A stretch of DNA of 64,000 nucleotides. Origin: Pelagicoccus enzymogenes (lineage in GTDB: Bacteria > Verrucomicrobiota > Verrucomicrobiia > Opitutales > Opitutaceae). The translations under genes were made by a program, and so were the position numbers. Where the stretch lies: the NCBI RefSeq assembly GCF_014803405.1, contig NZ_JACYFG010000060.1, positions 615 through 64,614 of the forward strand. The letters are read 5' to 3'. Shown here piece by piece: positions 19,631 to 28,567 of this stretch (position 1 is the stretch's first letter; every line of letters begins with the position of its first letter). The notes under the pieces were generated by a model. That model was not told the DNA's origin and ran no database searches. It saw nothing but the letters and a program-made list of their open reading frames with translations.

Positions 19631-19707
19631 GATGCCCGGTCTGGACACTTTCCTATGCATCGTTTTCCGAACAACATTCCTTTGATTTTCCAACTCCGAT
19701 CCAAACT

Positions 19708-22700
19708 GTGAAACTCCTGGAGCAAACGACCCTTTACCTCCGCATTTACTCGAAAATCGAGCTGTACCAAGTTGACCTTTGCGACTGCGGCGACGGCGAA
19801 TACGTCGTCAACTACCGTCAAGGTAGACTCGATACTGTCTACCGAGAAAATACCGCCACTGTGTTTCCAGTGGACCAAGCCCGAGCTCGCGAGATCTACG
19901 GCAACCTTGTAGCGCAGTACCGACGCAAGGGATATGTATCCGAAATTCCGAACATGAAAAATGAGGAGGCGCAGGCGACAGAACAATCTGTCGACGAGAG
20001 TGTCGACGAGCTCGATTCCCCTCGCGATACGAAGGCCGATTCGCTCCGGACTCAACGGGTGCTGGACTATTTGCGCAGCGCTGCGCAAGGCAAGCCGCTA
20101 CCCAGCACCTGGAAACTCTCACGTATCGTCTGGCGAGCTGGAGAGCTCCGGCTCGCTGAAGCGGTTTCCGATTTGCTCAAAATCGGAATTCGCGGAATTG
20201 ACTTGCAGGACTATTCGGTCGTCTGGGCATTGGCTCGGCTGCAGTCGCCAGATGCCGTTTCGCTTTTTGAAAGCTTGCGGTCTAAAGAGGCCTTTCCAGA
20301 GGCTCCAATATCTCGGCTAGCCACCATAGGTTTGCTGGAAGCGGCTTCCGTAGAAAAGAAAACAGCTCTTCGTTCCGAGCTCGAAGGGGCGTTCAACGCC
20401 GATCTCCGCAACGCCCTCGCTATGGATACTCCCGAAGAGATGGCTCTTGCTTTTGCTGGCGTGGGCGAGCGCGCCGAACCGCCCTACCTATTCCTTTTCC
20501 ACCTCTATCTCATTAGTTTCGAAAATTCGAAACTGAGAAAAGCCCTCCTCCTCCATCTGTCGCAATGCAAGCTGGAAGCAGGTTACTTCAAGCCGATCCG
20601 CTGGATCTTCAAGGCGGCCGAGCTACGCGACGACGCGGACTTCTACGCTTTGCTAGCCTATCGCTTCGAAACGGTTCCCCACTGCTTCAGCATGCCTGAA
20701 TGGGGCGACTACGTTTACCACAAGGGACAGTTCTACAAGTCGGGTAAAAGAGAGCTCACATCTCCGAACTCTAAACTCGCCTTCTCGAACAAGACGCGGA
20801 ACTACCTGCTTATTCGTGTGGCCCGCTACTTCCGCCGTCTAGGCGAAGCCGCACTGGCTGAAAGTTTCGTAAGCAGCGCCACGAGCTTCCTCAAGCGCTT
20901 CGATGACGCCTATGACTTTGGCGAAGCGAGTACGCATTCCCATGTCGACTACAGCGCCGGCTGGCGAAATCCAGTCACCGTCACCTTTCAATATGACGGC
21001 AATGCCCGCCTCTGCGCCTTCAACTACCTCCTCTACTCAAACAGTCGTAAGTACGAAGCTTTGCAGGGTGGCTTGAAATGGCGCGTCAAACCAGGCTTTA
21101 GCGATGGCGAGGAATTCGAAAAGGAGCGAGGAGAAGCGTATCCAGAACTTTGGAACAGAGCTCCGGCGCGAGTAATAGAGCTGCTTTGTGAAGCGAAGTC
21201 GGAGCGTGTGCATCGATTCGCTCGAAACGTTTTCCTCGCAAACGAGGATGCCTTCTGCCGAAAGGTCGAGACTCGGGATCTGCTCAACTGGTTGAAGAGC
21301 AGCTACGCCTCCACGCAGGAACTTTCCTTTCAGATCATCGAAAAGAAGTTTACAGCCGAATCGGTGGAGAGCGAACTTGCGCTGGCCCTCGTCAATAGCT
21401 CCTTTGGCCCCGCTCAGGAACTTGCTTTCAAGTGGGTGAACGAGCTTCCTGAAAAGTTCCTCAAGGACAGCCGCTTTGCCAGCGGCATCATTACCGCATC
21501 GAACGCGACAGTTCGCGATCAGGCCAAGGCCCTTTTAGAAAAGTATCCACTCTCTGGCGACGACTGGGACATCGTGATCACGCGCGTGCTCGCAGCGTTG
21601 CTGACCATTGACAGCCAAGGGCAAAGCGTGAACGAAATTGTCCGTAGCGTCGGTGACACCCTTTTAGCCGTTTGCCAGGAACGTCTCGCAACAGTGCACC
21701 TCAGCGTGATCGAGGACCTGCTTTCCCACTTATCCCCAGACTTGCATATCCTAGCGGGGCGCATCCTCTCGATCCATAGCATCGTTCCAGACGCCTATCC
21801 AGCGGGCCTTCTCGAAAAGGCATTGAACTCTCCACACCCAGAGGCACGACGTTTGGCAGTGGAGCTCTTCAACCGGTTCTCGGACGAAGAGCTGATGAAA
21901 CGCCAAGATATTGTGGCGAGTTTCTGCCTTTCCGAACATCCGGAAATCCGGGCTGCCGTTCGTTCGATCGTAGCCAAATTGGCGGAACAATCTCCAGCGT
22001 TTGGCGAAGCGCTAACCCAGAGCTACTACCCGCTGCTGCTACGCAAGGAGCGGCGGGAAGGCATGCACGAGGATTTGCTCAACATTTTGCGAGGCCCATT
22101 GGAGGGCTTTCTAAAAACAATCCCTATCGAGTACTCGTTGCGCATGCTGGAGTCCAAGCACAGGGCCGGCCAAGAGCTCGGCTGGGAGCTCCTCAGCCGC
22201 TTCGTCGACCTTGACAAGCTCAGCAACTCCCAGTTGGCCAAACTCGCCAATTGCGAGCTCTTAACAGTCAGAGAAGCGGCTCAGCGTTGGTTCGCTCAAA
22301 ACGTGGGTCGAGTAAAGGCAGATCTGGATACGATGCTGAGCATCGTCGATTCGGATTGGGACGACACCCGGGCTTTCGCTATCGAGTTTTTCAAAGAGAA
22401 CGTGACCGAGGACGAATGGACGCCGGAGTTGCTGGTCAGCCTTTGCGACAGCATCCGAGAACCCATTCAAGCCTACGGACGCGAGATGATTACTCGAAAC
22501 TTCAAAAAAGAAGACGGCCCGGAGTACTTGAAATGCCTCTGCGAACATCCATCAGCCGACATGCAGATCTTCGCCGTTAACTACATCGAAAAGCACGCCT
22601 CCGGAAACCCTGAGATGTTGCAAACCCTACAGCCCCTATTCACGAGTGTGCTTTCTTTGATCAACAAAGGTCGGGTAGCCAAAAGACGCATCTACCGATT

Positions 22701-22896
22701 CCTCGAAAATGAATCTTTAAAGTCGGAATCCGCCGCAAAACTCGCCCTTGGCCTTCTCGAACGTCAATCGCTAACCTCCACTCTGCGCGACAAGACAGAG
22801 TGCATTCAACTAATGGCCAAACTTTCCACTGTGTACCCGAACCTGCAAAGTGAACTGCAAGTCGAAGCCCTGTCAGCTGGAGGGACTCGCACGTAA
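19708..22896 (+). CDS. Retron type XIII ARM/HEAT protein with N-terminal WGR-like domain
   Basis: 1,062 residues from a GTG. Residues ~5-75 look like a WGR domain (LYQVDLCDCGDGEYVVNYRQ then GRLDTVY, ending VAQYRRKGY), but the Trp is replaced by Gln (RQGR). WGR domains bind nucleic acid ends, as in PARPs. From ~110 to the end the chain is alpha-helical with HEAT/ARM-like repeats (for example LLEAASVEKKTALRSEL, HPEARRLAVELFNRF, HPEIRAAVRSIVAKL). In type XIII retrons the set is RT, an ARM protein and a WHSWIM protein (from memory of published retron classification), so this is the likely ARM component. The stop codon and the next start share one base (TAATG), coupling translation. Confidence 0.85.
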   Translation: MKLLEQTTLYLRIYSKIELYQVDLCDCGDGEYVVNYRQGRLDTVYRENTATVFPVDQARAREIYGNLVAQYRRKGYVSEIPNMKNEEAQATEQSVDESVDELDSPRDTKADSLRTQRVLDYLRSAAQGKPLPSTWKLSRIVWRAGELRLAEAVSDLLKIGIRGIDLQDYSVVWALARLQSPDAVSLFESLRSKEAFPEAPISRLATIGLLEAASVEKKTALRSELEGAFNADLRNALAMDTPEEMALAFAGVGERAEPPYLFLFHLYLISFENSKLRKALLLHLSQCKLEAGYFKPIRWIFKAAELRDDADFYALLAYRFETVPHCFSMPEWGDYVYHKGQFYKSGKRELTSPNSKLAFSNKTRNYLLIRVARYFRRLGEAALAESFVSSATSFLKRFDDAYDFGEASTHSHVDYSAGWRNPVTVTFQYDGNARLCAFNYLLYSNSRKYEALQGGLKWRVKPGFSDGEEFEKERGEAYPELWNRAPARVIELLCEAKSERVHRFARNVFLANEDAFCRKVETRDLLNWLKSSYASTQELSFQIIEKKFTAESVESELALALVNSSFGPAQELAFKWVNELPEKFLKDSRFASGIITASNATVRDQAKALLEKYPLSGDDWDIVITRVLAALLTIDSQGQSVNEIVRSVGDTLLAVCQERLATVHLSVIEDLLSHLSPDLHILAGRILSIHSIVPDAYPAGLLEKALNSPHPEARRLAVELFNRFSDEELMKRQDIVASFCLSEHPEIRAAVRSIVAKLAEQSPAFGEALTQSYYPLLLRKERREGMHEDLLNILRGPLEGFLKTIPIEYSLRMLESKHRAGQELGWELLSRFVDLDKLSNSQLAKLANCELLTVREAAQRWFAQNVGRVKADLDTMLSIVDSDWDDTRAFAIEFFKENVTEDEWTPELLVSLCDSIREPIQAYGREMITRNFKKEDGPEYLKCLCEHPSADMQIFAVNYIEKHASGNPEMLQTLQPLFTSVLSLINKGRVAKRRIYRFLENESLKSESAAKLALGLLERQSLTSTLRDKTECIQLMAKLSTVYPNLQSELQVEALSAGGTRT

Positions 22897-24530
22897 TGAA
22901 CTTCGAATACAAGTACCACGGTAGCTCTAGCGTTAATAACTCAGGCTCCAAGACCGGGCTTTCCTTTGCTCCCGATACCCACCGCGAACCAACCTTCTTC
23001 GTCGGAACTCTTGATAAAAGTCTCCCTTTTCGCGAAGCGATATCAACGCTTCACGACGTGGTGGTCTCCGATCTAAATTGGAAACCGGAGGACAAGGAAG
23101 AGTACAAGCGTTGGGCCAAGAGCCAAGAGGACATTTGGATTGCCCAAGCCTTGGCAGAAGGCAAGGAGGCGGAGAAGAAGATCGATGCAATTCAGGCACG
23201 TATCAATGCGATGAATACTGAGCGGACTGCCATCCTAAGTCCGTTCTACAAAGCCCAACGCCGATATTTCAATTACCTCTACAAGGTGAACCGTGACTGG
23301 TGGTTCGTGCTCGACCCAGTGATCACCGTGCACCCTGACCAACTGTTTTTCGAGTGCTTTAGCCAAGACGAATCCAGCTACGGAAAGCTCTCGATTAGCT
23401 ATGATGTGTTCAAGAATATAGACAGTTTCGCTTGCGGCACGACTAACATAGATTACTCGGACGCCCTCTATCAGGAGTTTCAGAAGATTCGCAGCTACAA
23501 GGAAACCGACTTCAAGATCGATCCGAGCGGTTTCGAAATCAGCACCGAAAAGGAGGAAGACTTCAAGGAAATGAAAATCGACCTTCCTGACAGCTGGGTG
23601 CGCGGCTTTCTTCAGGTGAGTTCGGCCATGACCTTGCCGGCGACTCAGTTCGACTTGCATCCCATGGATATGCACAACATCTGCGCCCTGCTTATCCGCA
23701 ACAAAGAGAAGGTTGGGCCGCGGTCGCTCCGATTTATTCTAAAACCAGGAGAGCCGATCCGGGTCAGTGTCGACCCATGGAATTACGTGATCAAGTGCCC
23801 GCGTTCAATCTTCAAGGGCGAGCACGAAGACGAAATTCGCATCTGGGGCCGCCGTCGTCTGCTGATTCTTCAGCGCCTCCTCCCAATTACCAAACGTTTT
23901 CGTGTCACCCTGCTTGGCAAGGGCATGCCTTCATTCTACGAAGCGGATATGGGGAACATGACCTTCACGCTCGGCTTATCTGGCTGGACGGCAAACGATT
24001 GGTCGAAGCTTGGAAATTTCGACCTGATGGCCCCGCGAGCGGAAGTCGACCCAAGCACAGTACAGCTCGTTTACGATCGTCTACGGGAAACTTGGTTCGA
24101 AGAAGCCGATACACTCGCCCGCCGCGCGAATCTCGATCGCGAGACTGTCTTAGGCGCACTGTCGATTCTCACCCAAGCGGGCCGAGTGATTCTTGACCTA
24201 ACGACCGGAACCTACCGCGTTCGCGAGCTGGCAAAAGACCCACTGCCGCTTTCGACGCTGCGCTTCTCCAACGAGCGGGAAGAACGGGCATATCAACTCG
24301 TCGCTACTGGCAAAACCACCGTAACCGTTACGGAACGCGAAGGAAAACGGCACATGAGTGGGCAGACTGTATTCAATAACCGAAAGCACAAACCGCAGCT
24401 GGTTATCGATTCCGACGAACGCATTATTTCCGGTAGCTGCACCTGTAACTTCGCCCAACAGAACGGGCTAAGGAAAGGACCGTGTGAACACATGATCGCT
24501 ATCCGCATCGCCGACCAGCGAAAGCAGTAA
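22896..24530 (+). CDS. Retron type XIII winged-helix/SWIM protein
   Basis: 544 residues. N-terminal ~370 residues are of unknown fold, with coiled-coil-like charge at ~60-115 (KEEYKRWAKSQE, AEKKIDAIQARINA). A winged-helix-like segment lies near 385-450 (LVYDRLRETW, RRANLDRETVLGALSILTQAGRVIL, GTYRVREL). The end is a SWIM zinc finger with Cys515, Cys517, Cys530 and His532 (CxCxnCxH), which binds DNA or protein. This matches the WHSWIM component reported for type XIII retrons. It overlaps the ARM gene by one base and is followed by the structured RNA, which sits between it and the RT. As effector or sensor its exact job is not known. Confidence 0.87.
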   Translation: MNFEYKYHGSSSVNNSGSKTGLSFAPDTHREPTFFVGTLDKSLPFREAISTLHDVVVSDLNWKPEDKEEYKRWAKSQEDIWIAQALAEGKEAEKKIDAIQARINAMNTERTAILSPFYKAQRRYFNYLYKVNRDWWFVLDPVITVHPDQLFFECFSQDESSYGKLSISYDVFKNIDSFACGTTNIDYSDALYQEFQKIRSYKETDFKIDPSGFEISTEKEEDFKEMKIDLPDSWVRGFLQVSSAMTLPATQFDLHPMDMHNICALLIRNKEKVGPRSLRFILKPGEPIRVSVDPWNYVIKCPRSIFKGEHEDEIRIWGRRRLLILQRLLPITKRFRVTLLGKGMPSFYEADMGNMTFTLGLSGWTANDWSKLGNFDLMAPRAEVDPSTVQLVYDRLRETWFEEADTLARRANLDRETVLGALSILTQAGRVILDLTTGTYRVRELAKDPLPLSTLRFSNEREERAYQLVATGKTTVTVTEREGKRHMSGQTVFNNRKHKPQLVIDSDERIISGSCTCNFAQQNGLRKGPCEHMIAIRIADQRKQ

Positions 24531-24620
24531 TTAATTTTCTACTACGCCAAATTTTCCTAGCCAAACCTCTACAACCCATCTTTATTCCCATCACTGCTCT
24601 TTCCAAAAATCATTTTAAAA

Positions 24621-24851
24621 GAGGGACGACGAAGGCGATCCTGGCTTTGCAACCCGAGCGGCGTATCGCCGTTCATGCACACAGCCTAGCATCGCTTCAC
24701 TGGAACGGTCGTCACTGTGCGAACACGCATAGGTGTGTCGTTTACAGTGCCGACCCTGCGGGTCTAAACAGACACACCTATGCGTGTTCGCTTGAGTTGA
24801 CCGCACCAGTCATAAGAGTACGCGAAAGTCAGGCGCCTTCGTTCGTCCCGA
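24621..24851 (+). ncRNA. Predicted retron msr-msd RNA
   Basis: Lies between the SWIM gene and the RT, as msr-msd does. The flanking inverted repeats a1 (24623-24637, GGGACGACGAAGGCG) and a2 (24834-24849) pair over 15 bp with one bulged base. Next to a1 is a small hairpin (24659-24671, CGGCG loop CGCCG), a candidate msr stem. The msd candidate is a perfect 21-bp inverted repeat, 24719-24739 with 24771-24791, whose 31-base loop has further pairing (GTTTA/TAAAC and GACCC/GGGTC). The a2 end lies 48 bases before the RT start. The branching G is not identified. Alternative: the large hairpin could be a REP-like insertion. Confidence 0.72.
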
Positions 24852-24897
24852 TTTGGAAAGACATCCGTGATGATTCCGGAACAACAAGCCGATCCCA

Positions 24898-26463
24898 ATG
24901 AATCAATCACAACCCGCCACGCGCCAAGAGCTATACGAGCGCATCCGAGAAAGCTCGAAAAACGAGGTCATCCGTTCGGAGATGGAACGTCTCGGCTTCT
25001 GGAACCCGAACGCGCCGGAACCTAAAGTCGCTGACGATTGGCTCAAGGAATACGACCGGCTAACGAAGGAGCTGAGAGAGCTTCGCGGAAAGCAGGAGCG
25101 GATGAACAATCGCGATACCCTGTTGGCCGACATTCGAAAGAAGCGGATGGCTGAATCCCGAGAACGCCAAAAGGAAACCAAGCTACGCCGTGAGCGGGAA
25201 CGAATAGAGAAAGCCGAACGCTGGAAAAAACTCAAAGAGGAAGATATCCTCTATCTCGGCGAAGACGTATCCACTCAGCTCAACAAAAAGGAGCCACGTC
25301 CTGATCTGCTCGCCGAGCGCCAACTTCCAAACTTTGTGAATGCCAAGGCCCTCGCGGCCTCCATGGAGGTTCCCATAGGCGAGCTCAAGTTCCTCGCCTA
25401 CAACCGGAAGGTGTCCAAGGTTTCCCACTACAAGCGATTCTTCATGAAGAAGAAATCCGGCGGGCAGCGGTTGATTTCAGCGCCCATGCCTCGACTCAAG
25501 CGTCTTCAGTACTGGATTCTGCACAGCATCCTATACAAGATTCCCGTGCACGAGTGCGTTCACGGATTCGTGCCTGATCGATCGATCAAAACGAACGCCG
25601 CACCACACGTTGGACAAGACGTTGTCGTTAACATTGATCTCAAGGACTTCTTCCCCACGGTAAGCCAATCACGCGTACAAGGACTCTTCAACGCGCTCGG
25701 TTACTCCAATCAGATTTCTACGATTTTCTCGCTGCTCTGCACCGAACCTGAAGTGCAACAAGCTAAGCTCGACGGAGAAAGCTGGTTCATCCACCAGGGT
25801 GAACGCCACCTGCCGCAAGGAGCTCCTACTAGCCCAGCCATCACCAACCTGATCTGCTATCGGCTGGACTGCCGTATCAAAGGGGCAACCGATAAGCTCG
25901 GCTTTAACTACACTCGCTATGCTGACGACATCACCCTGTCTGCCTCAGGCGAAGCCGTATCCGATATTTGTAGACTGATCTGGCAGGTACGAAAGATCAT
26001 CGAGGAAGAAGGGTTCAACTTCCACCCCGACAAATTCCGCGTAATGCGCAAGGGCCGTCGCCAGGAAGTCACAGGATTGGTAGTAAACGAAACGCTCAGT
26101 ATCAATCGTAATACTCTGCGCAGGTTTAGAGCCTTGCTTCATCAAATAGAAAAGAGCGGAATCGAAGGTAAGTCCTGGCAAGGCAACAGCGTAAACTTGC
26201 TGAACTCAATCCAAGGCTATGCGGACTTTGTCGCCATGGTTAGGCCTGAAAAAGGCCAGCTGCTACAAGCTAGGGTAAAAGCGATTCGAATGGTTCAAAA
26301 ACACAAGCGCCGCGCAAAGCCTGAAGCTAAGCCAAAGATCCCTGCTCCGTTAGTTCCAATCAATAAAGCGAATGAGCTCTCTCATGCTGGTTCTGATCAG
26401 ACGCCGAAATCGTCTTCTGGGCCAAAGCCCTTCTGGAAAAAGCTGCTCTTCTGGCTGGATTGA
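24898..26463 (+). CDS. Retron reverse transcriptase (type XIII)
   Basis: 521 residues, longer than most retron RTs because of an N-terminal ~140-residue extension rich in charged helix (coiled coil ~50-115). Palm motifs: Asp247 in NIDLKDFF, LPQGAPTSP (305-313), and YADD (341-344). VTGLVVN (391-397) is the retron-type signature near the thumb. The RT copies the msd part of the RNA just upstream into msDNA and stays bound to it. Together with the ARM and WHSWIM genes this fits type XIII, an anti-phage system by family knowledge. The start ATG at 24898 follows the RNA by ~48 bases. Confidence 0.92.
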   Translation: MNQSQPATRQELYERIRESSKNEVIRSEMERLGFWNPNAPEPKVADDWLKEYDRLTKELRELRGKQERMNNRDTLLADIRKKRMAESRERQKETKLRRERERIEKAERWKKLKEEDILYLGEDVSTQLNKKEPRPDLLAERQLPNFVNAKALAASMEVPIGELKFLAYNRKVSKVSHYKRFFMKKKSGGQRLISAPMPRLKRLQYWILHSILYKIPVHECVHGFVPDRSIKTNAAPHVGQDVVVNIDLKDFFPTVSQSRVQGLFNALGYSNQISTIFSLLCTEPEVQQAKLDGESWFIHQGERHLPQGAPTSPAITNLICYRLDCRIKGATDKLGFNYTRYADDITLSASGEAVSDICRLIWQVRKIIEEEGFNFHPDKFRVMRKGRRQEVTGLVVNETLSINRNTLRRFRALLHQIEKSGIEGKSWQGNSVNLLNSIQGYADFVAMVRPEKGQLLQARVKAIRMVQKHKRRAKPEAKPKIPAPLVPINKANELSHAGSDQTPKSSSGPKPFWKKLLFWLD

Positions 26464-26491
26464 TCGCCAAAGATTAAATCGAACAACAATA

Positions 26492-27313
26492 TTGGGAAAC
26501 AGCCGTCTCCAAGACCTTTACCCAAAAAAGGGTGCCATCCTAGTTCGCATAATAGATGAAAAGAACGCTGCTTCGATTCCACATTCAGAGATCAGACTTG
26601 GAAAGCACAGTCGCTTCGTCTGCTTCATGCGAATCAGTTCCAACTTCAGGGTATCCTATCAACGGGGCCGCGAGCTGAAAAGACAGGGCGTGAAGAATTA
26701 CGCGGCCGTGCACTTTCGCTTACCCGATGATCAAATGGTATGGGCTGGCAAATACGCCTTAGAACACAGACATCTTCCCATCTCCGAAGCCATCGGCGAG
26801 TTCTTGAAACTGGAGGACCCCATGGGATACGAGTTCTACCTTGAGAGAAAAGTTTCCCCTAAGGAAGTCGTTCGCATTCGCAACCAGTCCCGCCCTATCG
26901 GCTGGCGCTACTCTCCTAACGCGAAAAGGACAACACCATGCTACTGCCCTGCGTGTGGGTCGATTGGGGAACCCAATAGCGCCAAAGCACGGAAAGAGTG
27001 GGAAGCTATCAATGAACCACAGCCGATGAGCATACCAAAAGCCAAGCAGATCATTGCTAGCTCTTGCGACACCAATGCTCTCCAGGATGCGATCTCGGCC
27101 TTTGGTGACAAAAGGAGAAAGTCCGATCCATCCTTCCTCCTTCGGCTCCTTGAAATGGAAGACGAACTCCTGGAATATACTACCCTCGAAGTCATCGGCA
27201 CCCACGCCCATCCCAAAACTCGAGAACTTTTGGAGAACTACGAAAGCGACGAAGAGGAAATCCAGGAGCTCATTCGCGAACTCCTGACCAAGCGTGGATG
27301 GAAATCAAACTAA
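26492..27313 (+). CDS. Unknown conserved zinc-site protein with HEAT-like C-terminus
   Basis: About 274 residues. The first half (ILVRIIDEKNAASI, SYQRGRELKRQGV, HFRLPDDQMVWAGKYALEH, IGWRYSP, CYCPACGS) fits a conserved family seen next to HEAT repeats in many bacteria; its function is not established. The CxC/CPAC cluster could bind zinc. Residues ~185-274 look like HEAT repeats (LQDAISAFG, LLEYTTLEVIGTHAHPKTRELL). The start is uncertain: the family begins near ILVRI, and the only nearby start codon is the TTG at 26492; the ATG at 26627 would cut the domain and the ATG at 26372 overlaps the RT. It sits 28 bases after the RT and may be an accessory factor. Confidence 0.7.
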   Translation: MGNSRLQDLYPKKGAILVRIIDEKNAASIPHSEIRLGKHSRFVCFMRISSNFRVSYQRGRELKRQGVKNYAAVHFRLPDDQMVWAGKYALEHRHLPISEAIGEFLKLEDPMGYEFYLERKVSPKEVVRIRNQSRPIGWRYSPNAKRTTPCYCPACGSIGEPNSAKARKEWEAINEPQPMSIPKAKQIIASSCDTNALQDAISAFGDKRRKSDPSFLLRLLEMEDELLEYTTLEVIGTHAHPKTRELLENYESDEEEIQELIRELLTKRGWKSN

Positions 27314-27327
27314 ACAACAATTAGCCA

Positions 27328-28356
27328 ATGAGCGAACCGAACCTTGAAGCGAACGAAACAACTCCCAAGGAGGATAAATCGAAAGTCTCTACGAAACTCC
27401 TTGTTGCACTGGTTATCGTCGGAACGTTGCGGCTAGCAGTGGCAATTGCTACAGCACCAAGTTCTAGACCTGACTACCAAATAGGATATGTAATAGGGGC
27501 CGTGGTCTTTTTCCCTGCGATAGTCATGGCCTTGATCGCGATCTCAAAGAGTATGAGGAATTCCAGGGCACAATCGATCGTTTTACTGACCGTTTGGGGT
27601 TTAACACTTTTCATCTCGCTCCCTAGAATTGGGGAAGCCATTGACCAGCGCTCGGACCAAGAAGCGCTTGAGAAAACCAGCACAGAAATTCAAAAGTTGA
27701 AACTGCAACTGCTGGATACTGACGAACCTCGTGAAATCGTACGCATCCAAGAAGAGCTCGCAGGTCTACTCGACAGTACAAGCGAGAGTCTTTCACCTTC
27801 TCAACGTCGTTCGTCTGAAGTTACGAACGAATTCATGAAACCCATCATTCTAAGAGCTCGTGACTACGCCCTGCAGATGGCCGAGTTCACCGAGTCACCA
27901 AAATCTGATTACACTACTGTAGAAAGCCAAGAAGACATTGAGGAACGGATCAAAATCTTAAACACTCTGACCAATAGCGTAATCAACATTATTGATGACT
28001 ACGACACAATCGAGACCGACTTCGAAGATCATCTCGCCAAATCCGGTTTAAGCGAGCGGGTAGCGGGATCGATCTACGAAGGTTTTGAAACAACGATCCA
28101 GAAACAAAAGCGATTAGTGTTGGGCATCAATGAATACGAACTCGAACTAATCGATGGATTGAAGAAGATCTTCCTGGTTATCAACGAAAACTGGGAGCAC
28201 CGGGCAGTCTTTGACGACGGCACTTACACCTACGGCGAGGAAGCATACGACGAAATCCAATCCCTTCTATTGAGCTTCGATGACATTGTAGGTGAGCAAG
28301 AGAAGTTAAGGACTCAACTTTTGAGCGGCAACAGTGCGAAGACCCGCGGCGAATGA
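27328..28356 (+). CDS. Membrane protein with coiled-coil domain, next to retron
   Basis: 342 residues, not recognised. Three membrane segments: ~24-42 (LLVALVIVGTLRLAVAIAT), ~52-73 (IGYVIGAVVFFPAIVMALIAI) and ~84-98 (IVLLTVWGLTLFISL). The remaining ~230 residues are helical and highly charged (coiled coil ~105-150 and later), probably cytoplasmic or periplasmic on one side. It follows the HEAT-like gene by 14 bases, so it is likely in the same transcript as the retron. Membrane proteins of this shape are common effectors in defence loci, but that is inference from position only. Confidence 0.7.
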   Translation: MSEPNLEANETTPKEDKSKVSTKLLVALVIVGTLRLAVAIATAPSSRPDYQIGYVIGAVVFFPAIVMALIAISKSMRNSRAQSIVLLTVWGLTLFISLPRIGEAIDQRSDQEALEKTSTEIQKLKLQLLDTDEPREIVRIQEELAGLLDSTSESLSPSQRRSSEVTNEFMKPIILRARDYALQMAEFTESPKSDYTTVESQEDIEERIKILNTLTNSVINIIDDYDTIETDFEDHLAKSGLSERVAGSIYEGFETTIQKQKRLVLGINEYELELIDGLKKIFLVINENWEHRAVFDDGTYTYGEEAYDEIQSLLLSFDDIVGEQEKLRTQLLSGNSAKTRGE

Positions 28357-28567
28357 AACGTCATTACGTAGTCAGACAACAACTACACCCACCTGTTTCT
28401 CACTGACTTGTTCTTAAGCCCCTCCCCTAGGGGTTGCCCCAGTACGGCAAGGGCCAGGTCCCTTAGAGCAACCGTATCCTTCTTTCATAAGTCCATCTAC
28501 GTACCATAATTAGCCCACATAATCTGCGAAGGCTTTACAGCCGAAGTTAAGGCCGCTAGCGTTACGT

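Noticed and set aside
18254-19693. A 479-codon open frame on the minus strand over the NYN gene
   Set aside because: It lies opposite two well-supported plus-strand genes (the PH-like membrane protein and NYN/LOTUS) and is Val/Glu/Gly-rich, as antisense of GC-rich coding DNA often is.
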